The notes: generated by a model from the sequence alone, not told the origin. A stretch of 64,000 nt of DNA from Paenalcaligenes suwonensis (GCF_011290505.1 NZ_JAANPV010000006.1:62001-126000), one strand, 5' to 3'; counted from the first letter of the stretch, positions 41,063 to 51,828 are shown. Program-made: numbers and translations.

Positions 41063-41836
41063 TCAATTAAGCAGGTTTCGGTAGTGGAATCGGTCCGTTA
41101 TATACAACCCTCTACGTACTTCCATAGGGCGATCGCCATAGGTGTAAGCCACTCGCTCAACTTGCAATAGGGGGGTTCCCTCTGCCACACCTAGGTGTTC
41201 GGCAGCCTCTGCGCTGGCTGCCACAGCCCGTATAGATTCATCGGCGCGCACCATGCTGACGCCAAATCCACTCTCGAACCACGCGTACATAGGACGTTTA
41301 TTCGCCGCCACGCTTTCTGCCGTTACACCCTTAAACGCAGAGCCTGGCAACCAAATGTCATCCAAAATAGTAGGCATGCCGTCAAAAGACAGTACTCGCC
41401 GCACATTCACCACCACATCTGCAGTACGCAAACCCAATAGGTTCGCAATATCGGCAGGCGCTTTGATGCGTGAGCAGCCTAAAATCACACTACTTGTTGC
41501 AGGTTGATGGCCATCATCAGGTGTCAGTCGCAAAAACCGGTAGCGCACTTTCGCTTCGTGATGTGTAGATACGAAGGTACCTTTACCTTGGCGACGAATC
41601 AGCAAGTTATCGGCAGCCAGTTCGTCGATGGCTTTACGCACCGTACCTTGGCTGACCTGATAGCGGGCCGCTAAATCAAATTCGCTGGGAATTGCTTCGC
41701 CCGGCTTCCACTCCCCACGGTCAAGGCTTTGCAGCAGCAAAGACTTGATCTGTTGGTACAACGGACTGTACGCTGCACTGGCAGCGTTTCGCTCCGAGAC
41801 CAACAATCGTTCGGGTGTAGCAATGGGATCTGTCAT
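41063..41836 (-). CDS. GntR family regulator with UTRA domain, probable TCA-cycle regulator
   Basis: 257 aa. An N-terminal winged helix (about residues 23-90: PLYQQIKSLLLQSLDRGEWKPG, then SQGTVRKAIDELAADNLLIRRQGKGTFV) is followed by a HutC-type UTRA ligand domain (about 105-255, ending RRGLYITDRFHYRNLL). It sits between sdhC and mdh. A composite palindromic site lies between it and mdh and recurs before acnB, so it likely controls central-carbon genes. The ligand is unknown; a TCA intermediate would be natural. I give no symbol because I cannot confirm the ortholog. Confidence 0.9.
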   Translation of the reverse strand: MTDPIATPERLLVSERNAASAAYSPLYQQIKSLLLQSLDRGEWKPGEAIPSEFDLAARYQVSQGTVRKAIDELAADNLLIRRQGKGTFVSTHHEAKVRYRFLRLTPDDGHQPATSSVILGCSRIKAPADIANLLGLRTADVVVNVRRVLSFDGMPTILDDIWLPGSAFKGVTAESVAANKRPMYAWFESGFGVSMVRADESIRAVAASAEAAEHLGVAEGTPLLQVERVAYTYGDRPMEVRRGLYITDRFHYRNLLN

Positions 41837-41936
41837 AAGCCTGCTAGCCGGTTACGTGTCATCAATAACCGTGCACAAGAATTTAAACGTAGCCTTTATT
41901 TTCGCACGCTATACCGAATCTGTCTAACACTCTTCT

Positions 41937-41957
41937 GTCTTATATAAGATATAAGAG
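41937..41957. promoter_or_regulatory. Putative GntR operator at the gntR-mdh divergent region
   Basis: GTCTTATATAAGAT followed directly by a third half-site ATAAGAG. Read on the minus strand it matches 19 of 21 positions of the site before acnB (46624-46644). It ends 2 bases before the putative mdh -35 box. Confidence 0.75.
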
Positions 41958-41959
41958 AT

Positions 41960-41988
41960 TTGACTAGCCCCCCATTTTGGTCTAGTGT
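41960..41988 (+). promoter_or_regulatory. Candidate mdh promoter
   Basis: -35 TTGACT, 17-base spacer, -10 TAGTGT. Transcription would start about 125 bases before the mdh ATG. The -35 is good, the -10 modest; placement beside the operator supports it. Confidence 0.5.
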
Positions 41989-42118
41989 TCGCACCATGGG
42001 AACCCCCGTTATGAGCCACATCAAAAATCACATGCATTTTTAGGTTTCAGTAACGCAAACTGGCAGTACACTAGGTTCCAAGAACACTGTTTTTCCAACC
42101 CAACTGGAGTCAACTCTC

Positions 42119-43108
42119 ATGTCCAAACCCGCAATGCGCGTAGCCGTTACCGGCGCCGCAGGCCAGATCGGTTACGCTCTATTGTTCCGCATCGCTTCCG
42201 GCGAAATGCTGGGCAAAGACCAACCCGTTATTCTGCAACTGCTAGAAATCCCAGACGAAAAAGCCCAGAAAGCCCTTCAAGGCGTAATGATGGAGCTGGA
42301 CGACTGCGCTTTCCCTCTGCTGCAAAGCATGTCTGCTCACAGCGATCCACGCACAGCATTCAAAGATGCTGACGTTGCTCTGCTGGTTGGCGCCCGTCCT
42401 CGTGGCCCAGGCATGGAACGTAAAGATTTGTTGAGCGTAAACGCTAAGATTTTCACTGAGCAAGGCCGTGCATTGAACGATGTAGCCAGCCGCAACGTGA
42501 AAGTATTGGTAGTAGGTAACCCTGCTAACACCAACGCTTACATCGCGATGAAATCCGCACCTGATCTGCCTGCGAAAAACTTCACAGCCATGCTGCGTTT
42601 GGATCACAACCGTGCGTTGTCGCAATTGGCTCAGAAAGCCAATATCGCTGTTGCAGATATCGAGAACCTGATTGTATGGGGCAACCACTCCCCTACCATG
42701 TACCCAGATATTCGCTTTGCTACCGTTAACGGCGCATCGCTGGAACAGAAAATCAACGACCAAGAATGGAACCGTGACACCTTTATCCCTAAAGTAGGTA
42801 AACGTGGCGCCGCCATTATTGAAGCGCGTGGCCTGTCCTCCGCTGCTTCTGCTGCTAACGCTGCAATTGACCACGTACGCGACTGGGTACTGGGCAGCAA
42901 CGGCAAGTGGGTCACGATGGGTGTTCCTTCCGATGGCTCTTACGGCATCCCAGAAGGCATCATCTACGGCGTACCTGTAACCACTGCAAACGGTGAGTAC
43001 ACTCGTGTAGCTGGTTTGGAAATCGACGAGTTCTCCCGCGAACGTATGGACTTCACCCTGAACGAACTGCTAGAAGAACGTGACGGTGTGAAAGACTTAC
43101 TCGCGTAA
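42119..43108 (+). CDS. mdh: Malate dehydrogenase
   Basis: NAD-dependent oxidation of malate to oxaloacetate. The nucleotide motif [16 protein letters not shown] begins at residue 9. Substrate-binding arginines are in [29 protein letters not shown] follows, and the catalytic histidine is in [11 protein letters not shown]. At 329 aa it belongs to the LDH-like group (MDH type 2). A GGAG lies 9 bases before the ATG, and a strong terminator follows. Confidence 0.97.
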   Translation: MSKPAMRVAVTGAAGQIGYALLFRIASGEMLGKDQPVILQLLEIPDEKAQKALQGVMMELDDCAFPLLQSMSAHSDPRTAFKDADVALLVGARPRGPGMERKDLLSVNAKIFTEQGRALNDVASRNVKVLVVGNPANTNAYIAMKSAPDLPAKNFTAMLRLDHNRALSQLAQKANIAVADIENLIVWGNHSPTMYPDIRFATVNGASLEQKINDQEWNRDTFIPKVGKRGAAIIEARGLSSAASAANAAIDHVRDWVLGSNGKWVTMGVPSDGSYGIPEGIIYGVPVTTANGEYTRVAGLEIDEFSRERMDFTLNELLEERDGVKDLLA

Positions 43109-43119
43109 GACTTTAGATC

Positions 43120-43148
43120 AAGGCCTGCTCTATGCAGGCCTTTTTTTT
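43120..43148 (+). terminator. Intrinsic terminator of mdh
   Basis: AAGGCCTGC / GCAGGCCTT stem with a TCTAT loop and an eight-T run. Confidence 0.93.
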
Positions 43149-43475
43149 AGGTATGCTAGAGGTTCCTATCACCCTTTTTCAAACTTGTAGTAGAGCACCC
43201 AAGTCTTTGAACTAACACGTATGACCGAATACAAGCCCAGGCTTTGATTCGTCCCGTAAGTAGTAGTGGCGCATTAAGGTAAGCACACCAGCCCCTTATG
43301 ATGCACGCGCCAAAAAGCCGCTGCTGCCGTTTCGTTCACATCATTCGGCATCAGAAAATACGCGCACCCCGTTCACAAAATGGGATACCAGTCGTATCGG
43401 CGACCACACCTTTGAATTTAAACGCTACTTCTGTGCACACAGAAGACACCCAAAGCAGTTCAAAAGGAGGCAGAC
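43149..43475. other. Non-coding region upstream of prpC
   Basis: About 330 bases. I see no gene, no trace of prpB and no copy of the GntR operator. It must hold the prpC promoter, which I cannot place with confidence. An AAAAGGAGG Shine-Dalgarno precedes prpC. Confidence 0.6.
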
Positions 43476-44678
43476 ATGGCTACAACAACTCGACGCACCG
43501 CATCGACCAAACCCGTCAAGTCAGCGGATGCGAGCATTACCCCACCACCCAAACCCAAAAAATCAGTAGCCTTATCCGGCATTGTTGCGGGTGATACCGC
43601 CCTGTGTACCGTAGGCCGTAGCGGCAACGACTTACACTACCGTGGCTATGACATCTTAGATATCGCACACACCTGCGAGTTTGAAGAAATTGCCCACCTA
43701 CTGATTCACGGCAAACTTCCCACCCGCCCCGAACTTAAAGCCTACAAAGACAAACTACGCCGTTTACGAGGTTTACCGGCAGCACTAGTCTCCGTGCTGG
43801 AGACGCTCCCACCCGCTAGCCACCCCATGGATGTAATGCGTACAGCGGTATCGGTCTTAGGCTGCGTATTACCCGAAAAAGATGACCACAACCTGCCCGA
43901 TGCGCGCGATATTGCCGATCACCTTATCGCCAACCTAGGCTCTGCCCTACTGTACTGGTATCACTTCAGCCATAACGGCTGCTCCATTAGCTTACAGACC
44001 GACGACGACAGCATAGGCGGACATTTTTTGCATCTACTGCACGGCCAAGCCCCCTCAGAAGACTGGGTACGCGCTATGCATACCTCGCTGATTTTGTACG
44101 CAGAACACGAATTCAATGCCTCTACCTTCACCAGCCGGGTCATTGCCAGCACAGGTTCAGACATGTATTCCGCCATTACAGGTGCCATTGGTGCTTTACG
44201 AGGCCCCAAACATGGCGGCGCCAATGAGGTGGCCTTCGAAATACAAAAACGCTATGACAATCCTGACGAAGCCGAAGCCGATATACGCAGACGCGTGGAA
44301 AACAAAGAGGTGATCATAGGTTTTGGGCACCCAGTCTATACCGTGGCCGACCCACGTAATCAAATCATCAAAGAGGTGGCTTACAAGCTGTCCAAAAAAC
44401 AAAATAGCACCAAGATGTATGACATCGCTGAACGCTTAGAAACCGTCATGTGGGAAGCCAAAAAAATGTTCCCGAATCTGGATTGGTTTTCAGCGGTGTC
44501 CTACCACATGATGGGTGTACCCACCTCTATGTTTACGCCACTCTTCGTGCTTGCCCGTACCGCAGGATGGGCCGCGCACATTATTGAACAGCGCGTCGAC
44601 AACAAAATCATCCGCCCCACAGCCAACTACATTGGCCCTAACGACCTGAAATTCGTCCCCATCAACCGTCGTACCTAA
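43476..44678 (+). CDS. prpC: 2-methylcitrate synthase PrpC
   Basis: Citrate synthase homolog that condenses propionyl-CoA with oxaloacetate in the methylcitrate cycle. A 30-residue Lys/Pro-rich N-terminus precedes the catalytic domain: [49 protein letters not shown] and [13 protein letters not shown]. 400 aa. PrpC rather than GltA because it lacks the N-terminal beta domain of GltA, has the GDTALCTVG-type start and is followed by prpD after 17 bases. Confidence 0.93.
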   Translation: MATTTRRTASTKPVKSADASITPPPKPKKSVALSGIVAGDTALCTVGRSGNDLHYRGYDILDIAHTCEFEEIAHLLIHGKLPTRPELKAYKDKLRRLRGLPAALVSVLETLPPASHPMDVMRTAVSVLGCVLPEKDDHNLPDARDIADHLIANLGSALLYWYHFSHNGCSISLQTDDDSIGGHFLHLLHGQAPSEDWVRAMHTSLILYAEHEFNASTFTSRVIASTGSDMYSAITGAIGALRGPKHGGANEVAFEIQKRYDNPDEAEADIRRRVENKEVIIGFGHPVYTVADPRNQIIKEVAYKLSKKQNSTKMYDIAERLETVMWEAKKMFPNLDWFSAVSYHMMGVPTSMFTPLFVLARTAGWAAHIIEQRVDNKIIRPTANYIGPNDLKFVPINRRT

Positions 44679-44695
44679 TACAGGAGCTGCTTGTT

Positions 44696-46147
44696 ATGTC
44701 TGCAACCATTTCCAACATTCGCCCTGAAGCGGATCAAGTTTTAGTCGATATTGCTGATTACGTCCTGAATTACGAGATCAAGAGCACGCTCGCTTACGAA
44801 ACAGCACGCCATTGCCTGATGGACACCTTAGGCTGCGGCTTAGAATCCTTGGAATACCCTGCTTGCCGAAAACTGTTAGGACCTATTGTCCCCGGTACCA
44901 TCGTTCCTCATGGCGCTAAGGTACCCGGTACACAGTTTCAACTTGATCCGGTACAGGCAGCCTTTAACATAGGCACTATGATTCGCTGGCTAGACTTCAA
45001 TGACACCTGGCTAGCTGCCGAATGGGGACACCCTTCTGACAACCTAGGCGGCATACTTGCCACGGCTGACTGGCTTTCCCGTACAGCCATTGCGGCAGGC
45101 AAACCAGCGCTCACCATGCGTGACGTGCTCACCGCCATGATTAAAGCGCACGAAATCCAAGGCTGCATCGCACTGGAAAACTCGTTTAACAAAGTAGGGT
45201 TAGACCACGTAGTTCTAGTCAAAGTAGCATCCACGGCGGTAGTCGCCCACATGCTGGGGCTAGACCGTGATGAAATCATCAACGCACTGTCATTGGCATG
45301 GGTAGACGGCCAGAGCCTGCGCACCTATAGGCACTCGCCCAATACAGGCAGTAGAAAAAGCTGGGCAGCAGGCGATGCCACTAGCCGTGCAGTACGTTTA
45401 GCCTTAATCGCTAAAACCGGAGAAATGGGCTACCCCTCTGTGCTGACCGCCAAAACCTGGGGCTTTTACGATGTGCTGTTTAACGGAAAGCCCTTCACGT
45501 TCCAGCGCCCTTACGGCAGCTACGTGATGGAGAACGTCTTGTTCAAGATCTCTTTCCCTGCCGAGTTCCACTCACAAACGGCAGTGGAATGCGCCATGAC
45601 CCTACACGATCAACTGAAGGCTAAAGGCAAAACCGCCGAAGACATTAAAAAGATCACCATACGTACCCACGAGGCGTGCATACGCATCATCGACAAAAAG
45701 GGGCCACTGAATAACCCCGCTGACCGCGATCACTGCATACAGTACATGGTGGCTGTGCCCCTTTTGTTTGGCCGCTTAACCGCTGCCGACTACGAAGACC
45801 ACATTGCCAGCGATCCCCGTATTGATGCCCTACGCGACAAAATAGTCTGCGTGGAAGACCCCAGCTTCACAGCCGACTATCACAACCCTGAAAAACGCTC
45901 CATTGCGAATGCCGTCACGATTGAGTTCAACGATGGCAGCAAGTTGGATGAAATCGTGTGCGAATACCCCATTGGCCACAAGCGTCGCCGCGCCGATGGC
46001 ATTCCGTTGCTGGAAGCGAAGTTCCGTACGAACTTGGCCCGCATTTTCCCCAGCAAGCAACAACAGCGCATTGTAGAGGTGTCTCTGGATCAAAAAGCAC
46101 TAGAGAACATGCCTGTACATGAGTACATGGATATGTATGTAATTTAA
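44696..46147 (+). CDS. prpD: 2-methylcitrate dehydratase PrpD
   Basis: MmgE/PrpD family enzyme that dehydrates 2-methylcitrate to 2-methyl-cis-aconitate. The 483 aa chain has [25 protein letters not shown] (about residues 97-121), [19 protein letters not shown] and [16 protein letters not shown], all typical. An AGGAG lies 9-10 bases before the ATG. Together with prpC it forms an operon; rehydration to 2-methylisocitrate can be done by AcnB, encoded 580 bases downstream. The lyase PrpB is not in the window. Confidence 0.93.
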   Translation: MSATISNIRPEADQVLVDIADYVLNYEIKSTLAYETARHCLMDTLGCGLESLEYPACRKLLGPIVPGTIVPHGAKVPGTQFQLDPVQAAFNIGTMIRWLDFNDTWLAAEWGHPSDNLGGILATADWLSRTAIAAGKPALTMRDVLTAMIKAHEIQGCIALENSFNKVGLDHVVLVKVASTAVVAHMLGLDRDEIINALSLAWVDGQSLRTYRHSPNTGSRKSWAAGDATSRAVRLALIAKTGEMGYPSVLTAKTWGFYDVLFNGKPFTFQRPYGSYVMENVLFKISFPAEFHSQTAVECAMTLHDQLKAKGKTAEDIKKITIRTHEACIRIIDKKGPLNNPADRDHCIQYMVAVPLLFGRLTAADYEDHIASDPRIDALRDKIVCVEDPSFTADYHNPEKRSIANAVTIEFNDGSKLDEIVCEYPIGHKRRRADGIPLLEAKFRTNLARIFPSKQQQRIVEVSLDQKALENMPVHEYMDMYVI

Positions 46148-46159
46148 GCGCTGATCGGC

Positions 46160-46202
46160 GGCGTTACGAGTAGCCACCCCTGCTCGTAACGCTCTAATTT
46201 TT
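46160..46202 (+). terminator. Intrinsic terminator of prpCD
   Basis: A 10-bp perfect stem (GCGTTACGAG / CTCGTAACGC) with a 12-base loop and tail TCTAATTTTT, 12 bases past the prpD stop. Confidence 0.82.
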
Positions 46203-46322
46203 CGTGCTATCACGCACCAGTCACCCATCAAGAATCACTACAAAACGTAACCACTCTTGCTGCGCCACGGTGTTGTTATAACGGCTATGTTACATTTGTC
46301 AGACCACTGACTTTTTCCTTGT

Positions 46323-46601
46323 ATGAACATGCGTAACGTCACTCATAATACTGCCGAACACCGTTTCGAAATTCTCGAAGATTCGTATCTGTGCACACTG
46401 GAATATCAGCTACGGGATAACAGCTTTACCATCAAACACACCGTAGTTCCACGAGCAGTGGGTGGCAAAGGCATTGCAGGTGAATTAGTCAAAGCGGCCC
46501 TGAATTACGCCCGTGAACAACAGCTACGCGTGATCCCACAGTGCAGTTATGCCGCTGTGTATGTTCAGCGTCACCCCGAATACCAAGATCTTGTGTTGTA
46601 A
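46323..46601 (+). CDS. Small GNAT-fold N-acetyltransferase-like protein (YjdJ/COG2388 type)
   Basis: 92 aa. The pattern RFEILEDSYLCTLEYQL, then IKHTVVPRAVGGKGIAGELVKAALNYAREQ and CSYAAVYVQRHPEYQDLV matches the minimal GNAT family, with the acetyl-CoA loop GGKGIAGELV. The substrate is unknown. An in-frame ATG two codons later is an alternative start; no clear ribosome binding site is visible. It lies between prpD and acnB with its own gaps on both sides. Confidence 0.85.
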   Translation: MNMRNVTHNTAEHRFEILEDSYLCTLEYQLRDNSFTIKHTVVPRAVGGKGIAGELVKAALNYAREQQLRVIPQCSYAAVYVQRHPEYQDLVL

Positions 46602-46623
46602 AGCAAACAGGCGCATATCAGAA

Positions 46624-46644
46624 GTCTTATGTCTTATATAAGAC
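46624..46644. promoter_or_regulatory. Putative GntR operator upstream of acnB
   Basis: A direct half-site GTCTTAT precedes the perfect 14-bp palindrome GTCTTATATAAGAC. It matches the gntR-mdh site at 19 of 21 positions and ends 2 bases before the putative acnB -35 box. Confidence 0.78.
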
Positions 46645-46646
46645 CA

Positions 46647-46675
46647 TTGCGTTGAACCTTGCTTCCACCTACAAT
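46647..46675 (+). promoter_or_regulatory. Candidate acnB promoter
   Basis: -35 TTGCGT, 17-base spacer, -10 TACAAT, about 50 bases before the acnB ATG. Confidence 0.6.
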
Positions 46676-46726
46676 AGAGGCATTACAAGCCTCTTGTCCC
46701 ACCCTTTACTTAAATAGGCCTGCAAC

Positions 46727-49312
46727 ATGCTGGATTCTTATCGCCAACACGTTGCCGAACGCGCCGCGTTGGGCATCCCCCCACTACCGCTGACGGCACA
46801 ACAAACCGCTGATCTGATCGAACTGATCAAAAACCCTCCCGCTGGCCAGGAAGAATTTTTGCTGGACTTGATCACTCACCGCGTACCAGCGGGTGTGGAC
46901 GATGCCGCTAAAGTTAAAGCCTCTTACCTTGCAGCCGTTGCATTTGGTTCCGAAAGCAACTCGCTTTTCGATCGCAAACGCGCCTGTGAGCTGCTGGGCA
47001 CCATGCTGGGTGGCTACAATATTGCTCCATTGCTGCAATTGCTGGATGACGCCGAACTGGCTCCTACCGCAGCTGAAGCACTGAAACACACACTGCTGAT
47101 GTTCGACTCTTTCCACGACGTGAAAGAAAAAGCCGACAAAGGCAACAAATTTGCTCAAGAAGTACTGCAAAGCTGGGCTGACGCTGAGTGGTTCACCAGC
47201 CGTCCTGAAGTACCTGAGAGCATGACCGTGACGGTATTCAAAGTCACTGGCGAAACCAACACAGACGATTTGTCTCCAGCCCCTGATGCATGGAGCCGTC
47301 CTGATATTCCACTGCACGCTTTGGCGATGCTGAAAAACCCACGTCCAGGCATTACTCCTGACGACGCAGGTAAAGTGGGCCCCATCCAGTTCTTGGAGTC
47401 CTTGAAAGAAAAAGGCCACCAGATCGCTTACGTGGGTGACGTAGTGGGTACGGGTTCTTCCCGTAAATCCGCCACTAACTCCGTACTGTGGTTCACTGGC
47501 GATGACATCCCATTTGTTCCTAACAAACGCTTCGGTGGCGTATGTTTGGGCAGCAAAATTGCTCCTATCTTCTACAACACCATGGAAGATGCTGGTGCGC
47601 TGCCAATCGAATTGGACGTTTCCAAAATGGAAATGGGCGACGTAGTAGAACTGCGCCCTTACGAAGGTAAAGCCTTGAAAAACGGTGAGGTAATCGCCGA
47701 GTTCAAAGTAAAATCCGACGTATTGTTTGACGAAGTACGTGCCGGTGGCCGTATTCCTCTGATCATTGGTCGTGGTCTGACTACCCGTGCTCGTGAAGCC
47801 CTGGGCTTGCCTGCTACTGACTTGTTCCGTCTGCCACAAGCGCCTGTAGACAGCGGCAAAGGTTTCTCCTTGGCACAAAAAATGGTGGGTCGCGCATGTG
47901 GCTTGCCAGAAAACCAAGGTATTCGTCCAGGTACATACTGCGAGCCTCGCATGACTACCGTTGGTAGCCAAGATACTACTGGCCCAATGACTCGTGACGA
48001 ACTGAAAGACTTGGCTTGCTTGGGCTTCTCTGCTGACTTGGTGATGCAGTCCTTCTGCCACACAGCCGCCTATCCAAAACCAGTAGACGTAAAAACTCAC
48101 CACGAATTGCCTGAGTTCATCAGCACTCGTGGCGGTGTTTCCCTGCGTCCAGGTGATGGTGTGATCCACTCGTGGTTGAACCGTATGTTGTTGCCTGACA
48201 CCGTTGGTACAGGTGGCGACTCCCACACACGTTTCCCAATTGGTATCAGCTTCCCAGCAGGTTCCGGTCTGGTAGCGTTTGCGGCAGCTACAGGTGTAAT
48301 GCCTTTGGATATGCCTGAGTCTGTATTGGTACGTTTCAGCGGCAAAATGCAGCCCGGCGTAACACTGCGTGACTTGGTTAACGCTATTCCTTTCTACGCC
48401 ATCAAGCAAAACCTGCTGACCGTAGAAAAAGCAGGCAAGATCAACATTTTCTCTGGCCGTATTCTGGAAATCGAAGGTTTGCCTAACCTGAAAGTTGAGC
48501 AAGCATTTGAGTTGTCTGACGCGTCTGCTGAGCGCTCCGCTGCAGCATGTACCGTACGTCTGGACAAAGAGCCTATCATTGAATACCTGAACAGCAACAT
48601 CACACTGTTGAAGTGGATGATCGCTAACGGTTACGAAGATGAGCGCACATTGGCCCGTCGTATCCAGAACATGGAAAGCTGGTTGGCTAACCCACAATTG
48701 ATGGAACCTGATGCAGATGCTGAATACGCTGCCATCATCGACATCAACATGTCCGAAATCCACGAACCTATCGTTGCTTGCCCTAACGACCCTGATGATG
48801 TGAAAACACTGTCAGACGTATCCGGCACAGCCATTGATGAAGTGTTTATCGGTAGCTGCATGACCAACATCGGTCACTTCCGTGCCGCCTCCAAACTGTT
48901 GGAAGGCAAACGTGACATCCCTACCCGTCTGTGGATTGCGCCTCCTACCAAAATGGATCAGGCTCAACTGACAGAAGAAGGCCACTACGGCGTTCTGGGT
49001 ACAGCCGGTGCACGTATGGAAATGCCAGGTTGTTCGCTGTGTATGGGTAACCAAGCTCAAGTACGTGAAGGTGCAACAGTCATGTCCACCAGCACACGTA
49101 ACTTCCCTAACCGTTTGGGTAAAAACTCTAACGTGTTCTTGGGCTCTGCCGAGCTGGCTGCTGTATGTTCCCGTTTGGGCCGCATTCCTTCTCGCGAGGA
49201 GTACTTGGCTGACATGGGTATCTTGGAAAAAGACAGCGACAAGATCTACCATTACTTGAACTTCGACCAAATCGAAGAGTACAAGGAAATTGCTGACTCC
49301 GTCGGCATTTAA
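46727..49312 (+). CDS. acnB: Aconitate hydratase B (also 2-methylisocitrate dehydratase)
   Basis: 4Fe-4S enzyme that isomerises citrate to isocitrate and can hydrate 2-methyl-cis-aconitate. It has the AcnB order: an N-terminal HEAT-like domain (about 1-155), a swivel domain (about 165-380; [20 protein letters not shown]), then the catalytic domain ([35 protein letters not shown]). Cluster cysteines are in [10 protein letters not shown] and [14 protein letters not shown]. 861 aa is standard. Its promoter carries the site shared with mdh. Confidence 0.97.
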   Translation: MLDSYRQHVAERAALGIPPLPLTAQQTADLIELIKNPPAGQEEFLLDLITHRVPAGVDDAAKVKASYLAAVAFGSESNSLFDRKRACELLGTMLGGYNIAPLLQLLDDAELAPTAAEALKHTLLMFDSFHDVKEKADKGNKFAQEVLQSWADAEWFTSRPEVPESMTVTVFKVTGETNTDDLSPAPDAWSRPDIPLHALAMLKNPRPGITPDDAGKVGPIQFLESLKEKGHQIAYVGDVVGTGSSRKSATNSVLWFTGDDIPFVPNKRFGGVCLGSKIAPIFYNTMEDAGALPIELDVSKMEMGDVVELRPYEGKALKNGEVIAEFKVKSDVLFDEVRAGGRIPLIIGRGLTTRAREALGLPATDLFRLPQAPVDSGKGFSLAQKMVGRACGLPENQGIRPGTYCEPRMTTVGSQDTTGPMTRDELKDLACLGFSADLVMQSFCHTAAYPKPVDVKTHHELPEFISTRGGVSLRPGDGVIHSWLNRMLLPDTVGTGGDSHTRFPIGISFPAGSGLVAFAAATGVMPLDMPESVLVRFSGKMQPGVTLRDLVNAIPFYAIKQNLLTVEKAGKINIFSGRILEIEGLPNLKVEQAFELSDASAERSAAACTVRLDKEPIIEYLNSNITLLKWMIANGYEDERTLARRIQNMESWLANPQLMEPDADAEYAAIIDINMSEIHEPIVACPNDPDDVKTLSDVSGTAIDEVFIGSCMTNIGHFRAASKLLEGKRDIPTRLWIAPPTKMDQAQLTEEGHYGVLGTAGARMEMPGCSLCMGNQAQVREGATVMSTSTRNFPNRLGKNSNVFLGSAELAAVCSRLGRIPSREEYLADMGILEKDSDKIYHYLNFDQIEEYKEIADSVGI

Positions 49313-49448
49313 GCAACACACTTGACCTAAAGTGTATAGAGGGGCTGCAGGAATGCAGCCCCTTTGTTTGTGTTCTGTCACAAGGCAACCACCGCGCACT
49401 ACTTCAAGGGTAAACTGAATCTATTGTTACTGGTCACCTACTTCTGGC

Positions 49449-50642
49449 ATGCATTCCTCTTTGTTACCTGACTATCAGCACCTACACGCACATGCCAAAC
49501 GCTTGTTGCTCTGTGCAGACGCGCTCAGCCATTCTGTATCCAAAGTGGAAGATTCCTACTGGGAACACTTGGCCGAACAATGCATTGAAACGCTACTGCT
49601 TTCTGATGAAAGCACCATTATTGAGCAGCTATTTCAATACTTAAACGAGCACCAGCTTACCGAACACCTAGAGATCATCGCCAGCCTACTTGAAGGCTGT
49701 AGTGAGTCCATCACACTAGAAGATGCCTCTTCGGGTCAACGTTATGAAGCCCTGCTGATTAGCATTCCAATCACCACATGGACACGATACAGCTTGCCTG
49801 AAGGGCCCATGGAAACAGAGCTGATCCACGCCTTGGAAGCACAGTTGCATCAAGACATCTTGGCCCCTAATGTAAAAGTCGTACTGCACCCTGAGCTATT
49901 GTGCTTTGAGGATGTACCGCACAACCTGCATCAAGCCAGACAACTATTAGAGTCGCTAGCCAAGCAAGCGCTAGGTGTACATGGCAAAAGCACCACTAAA
50001 CTGCCACCACGCTCTGAGCACCCTACCCTCTTAGCCGATGCACGATTTGTACTGGCCGTCATTCTTGCCCCAGAACATGCGCCGTTGTTTGCGTGGCAAC
50101 AAAACAAAGAACCTGCCGCAGCACTGCAAGAACGCCTATTAAGCACCTGGCAAGAGCACAGCCAAGAACTCTTTGCGGGCGTGTTTACAGGCTGCCAAAC
50201 CGAATACTGGTTACCGAATGCGTTCCATGCCAACAATCGCGTTGCAGAACAGCATTTACGTCCACTGAATCTTAAAGCGACCGTAACGTGGCTACAAACG
50301 GTGGCTCAAGTACCTAAGGGGCAATTAACCGCCGTGATTGCTGCCTGCGGGCAAGAGCAAATAGAAGAATACCGCATCGGTTTTTGCGTAGCCGATAGCG
50401 ATGTGGTGATACATGGCTGTATCTGGCCACTGCTAGACCCTGATGACCAATCCGACACCCTTGCTCAAATAAGTGCCCTACTTAAAGAGCTAGAGAGCGG
50501 AGACGTACTCTTGCTGCCTGGGCTTTACGAGCCTGAGTTTTGCGATGATTGCGAAACCCCCTACTTTCCCAATCCGGACGCTCAATTAGTGCATCCGGAA
50601 TTCCCTGAACAAATAGATTCAGAACCTCCGCTTCTACATTAA
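49449..50642 (+). CDS. DUF2863 family protein of unknown function
   Basis: 397 aa, cytoplasmic, with no signal peptide or membrane helix. The pattern SHSVSKVEDSYWEHLAEQ near residue 28, then YEALLISIPITTWTRYSLPEGPM, LFAGVFTGCQTEYWLPNAFHANNR and EEYRIGF...VIHGCIWPLL matches the Burkholderiales DUF2863 family as I recall it. Two acidic cysteine pairs near the C-terminus (FCDDCETPYFPNPDA) could bind metal. The stop is 5 bases before the earP GTG, so it is likely translated together with earP; a role linked to EF-P modification is inference only. Confidence 0.85.
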   Translation: MHSSLLPDYQHLHAHAKRLLLCADALSHSVSKVEDSYWEHLAEQCIETLLLSDESTIIEQLFQYLNEHQLTEHLEIIASLLEGCSESITLEDASSGQRYEALLISIPITTWTRYSLPEGPMETELIHALEAQLHQDILAPNVKVVLHPELLCFEDVPHNLHQARQLLESLAKQALGVHGKSTTKLPPRSEHPTLLADARFVLAVILAPEHAPLFAWQQNKEPAAALQERLLSTWQEHSQELFAGVFTGCQTEYWLPNAFHANNRVAEQHLRPLNLKATVTWLQTVAQVPKGQLTAVIAACGQEQIEEYRIGFCVADSDVVIHGCIWPLLDPDDQSDTLAQISALLKELESGDVLLLPGLYEPEFCDDCETPYFPNPDAQLVHPEFPEQIDSEPPLLH

Positions 50643-50647
50643 TATCC

Positions 50648-51757
50648 GTGTTTCATTTTGATATTTTCTGCCGTGTTGTTGATAACTACGGCGACATAGG
50701 TGTCTGTTGGCGCCTGGCTCGCCAGTTGGCAGCCCCCCCACATCACAAAAATGTCCGCCTATGGGTAGACGATCTACAAAGCTTCAAACGTTTGGAGCCC
50801 CGCGTAGACTTAGCTGCAAACCAACAAGAAATAGATGGCGTTACCGTTTATCTATGGAATGAGGATCACGCTTTCCCCACCCCTGCTGAAGTGGTAATAG
50901 AAGCCTTCGCCTGTGAGCTACCCGACACCTATAAGGCAGGCATCACCTCGCAGTCGCTCTGGTTGAACTTGGAATACCTTAGTGCCGAAGACTGGGTGGA
51001 AGATTGTCATGCTCAACCCTCGCCGCAAGCTCAAGGCCAACATAAATACTTCTTTTTCCCTGGTTTTACTGAGCGCACCGGCGGATTACTGCGCGAGCAC
51101 GAACTTAAACAGCAACGCTTACGCTGGCAGCAAGACCAACGTAATGCTCAAGCGCTGTGGACCAAAATTGGTTTAAGCGAACGCACACAGATTGAGATTA
51201 TGCACGGCCAGCGTCGCCAGATTTTGTTGTTCTCGTACCCCTCTGCCCCCGTGATGGCATTGCTGCAAGCCTTACAACAAGGTAGCCATGACACCATTGT
51301 GCTCAGCCCAACGGCCTTCACCCCTGAGCAACAGGCACTGGCCAATGATCACCTGCTCTTGCATCACTTCGACTTTGTTAGCCAACATGAGTTTGATCAG
51401 TTGCTGTGGAGCAGTGACCTCAACTTTGTTCGCGGTGAAGATTCGTTAGTGCGTGCCATCTGGGCAGCCAAGCCTTTTATTTGGCAGCCTTACGAGCAAG
51501 AAGAAGGCTTACATACAAAAAAGCTACAAGCTCTACTGAATCACAGCCCTATGAATCAAGCTGTACAGACGCTCATGCACACCTGGAGCAGTCAAGACAG
51601 CCTGCAATTCACAGACCAATATCTATCTTGCATGCAGGCTCCTATGTGGCACAGATGGCGTGAGGAAGCCCTGCAGTGGCATAATACACTCTTGCAACAA
51701 GAGGATCTGTGTACACATCTGCTGGATTTCTGTACGAAACACCAGCCTACACAGTAA
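50648..51757 (+). CDS. earP: EF-P arginine-32 rhamnosyltransferase EarP
   Basis: GT-B-fold enzyme that transfers rhamnose from dTDP-L-rhamnose to Arg32 of EF-P, relieving ribosome stalling at polyproline. The N-terminal motif VVDNYGDIGVCWRLARQL carries the conserved aspartates D12 and D16. The C-terminal nucleotide-sugar site has LNFVRGEDSLVRAIWAAKPFIWQPYEQE. The start is GTG at 50648. 369 aa. efp follows 71 bases later and encodes Arg at position 32, which confirms the pair. Confidence 0.95.
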   Translation: MFHFDIFCRVVDNYGDIGVCWRLARQLAAPPHHKNVRLWVDDLQSFKRLEPRVDLAANQQEIDGVTVYLWNEDHAFPTPAEVVIEAFACELPDTYKAGITSQSLWLNLEYLSAEDWVEDCHAQPSPQAQGQHKYFFFPGFTERTGGLLREHELKQQRLRWQQDQRNAQALWTKIGLSERTQIEIMHGQRRQILLFSYPSAPVMALLQALQQGSHDTIVLSPTAFTPEQQALANDHLLLHHFDFVSQHEFDQLLWSSDLNFVRGEDSLVRAIWAAKPFIWQPYEQEEGLHTKKLQALLNHSPMNQAVQTLMHTWSSQDSLQFTDQYLSCMQAPMWHRWREEALQWHNTLLQQEDLCTHLLDFCTKHQPTQ

Positions 51758-51778
51758 AATAGTCTTCTTTCGATTTTT

Positions 51779-51802
51779 GCCCCACACCATCACGTGCGGG
51801 GC
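51779..51802 (+). promoter_or_regulatory. Hairpin in the efp leader
   Basis: GCCCC / GGGGC arms with three further pairs after a mismatch. No T-tract follows directly, so it is probably not a terminator; it may affect efp mRNA. Confidence 0.35.
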
Positions 51803-51828
51803 CATCCTTTACCGGAGTTTCTTTAGTT

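Noticed and set aside
43149-43475. Remnant of prpB before prpC
   Set aside because: I translated the gap by eye in likely frames and found no isocitrate-lyase-like motif.
46784-48763. A 659-codon open frame antisense to acnB
   Set aside because: It lies wholly opposite a conserved enzyme gene, has Cys/His/Gln-rich composition typical of antisense frames and shows no family motif.
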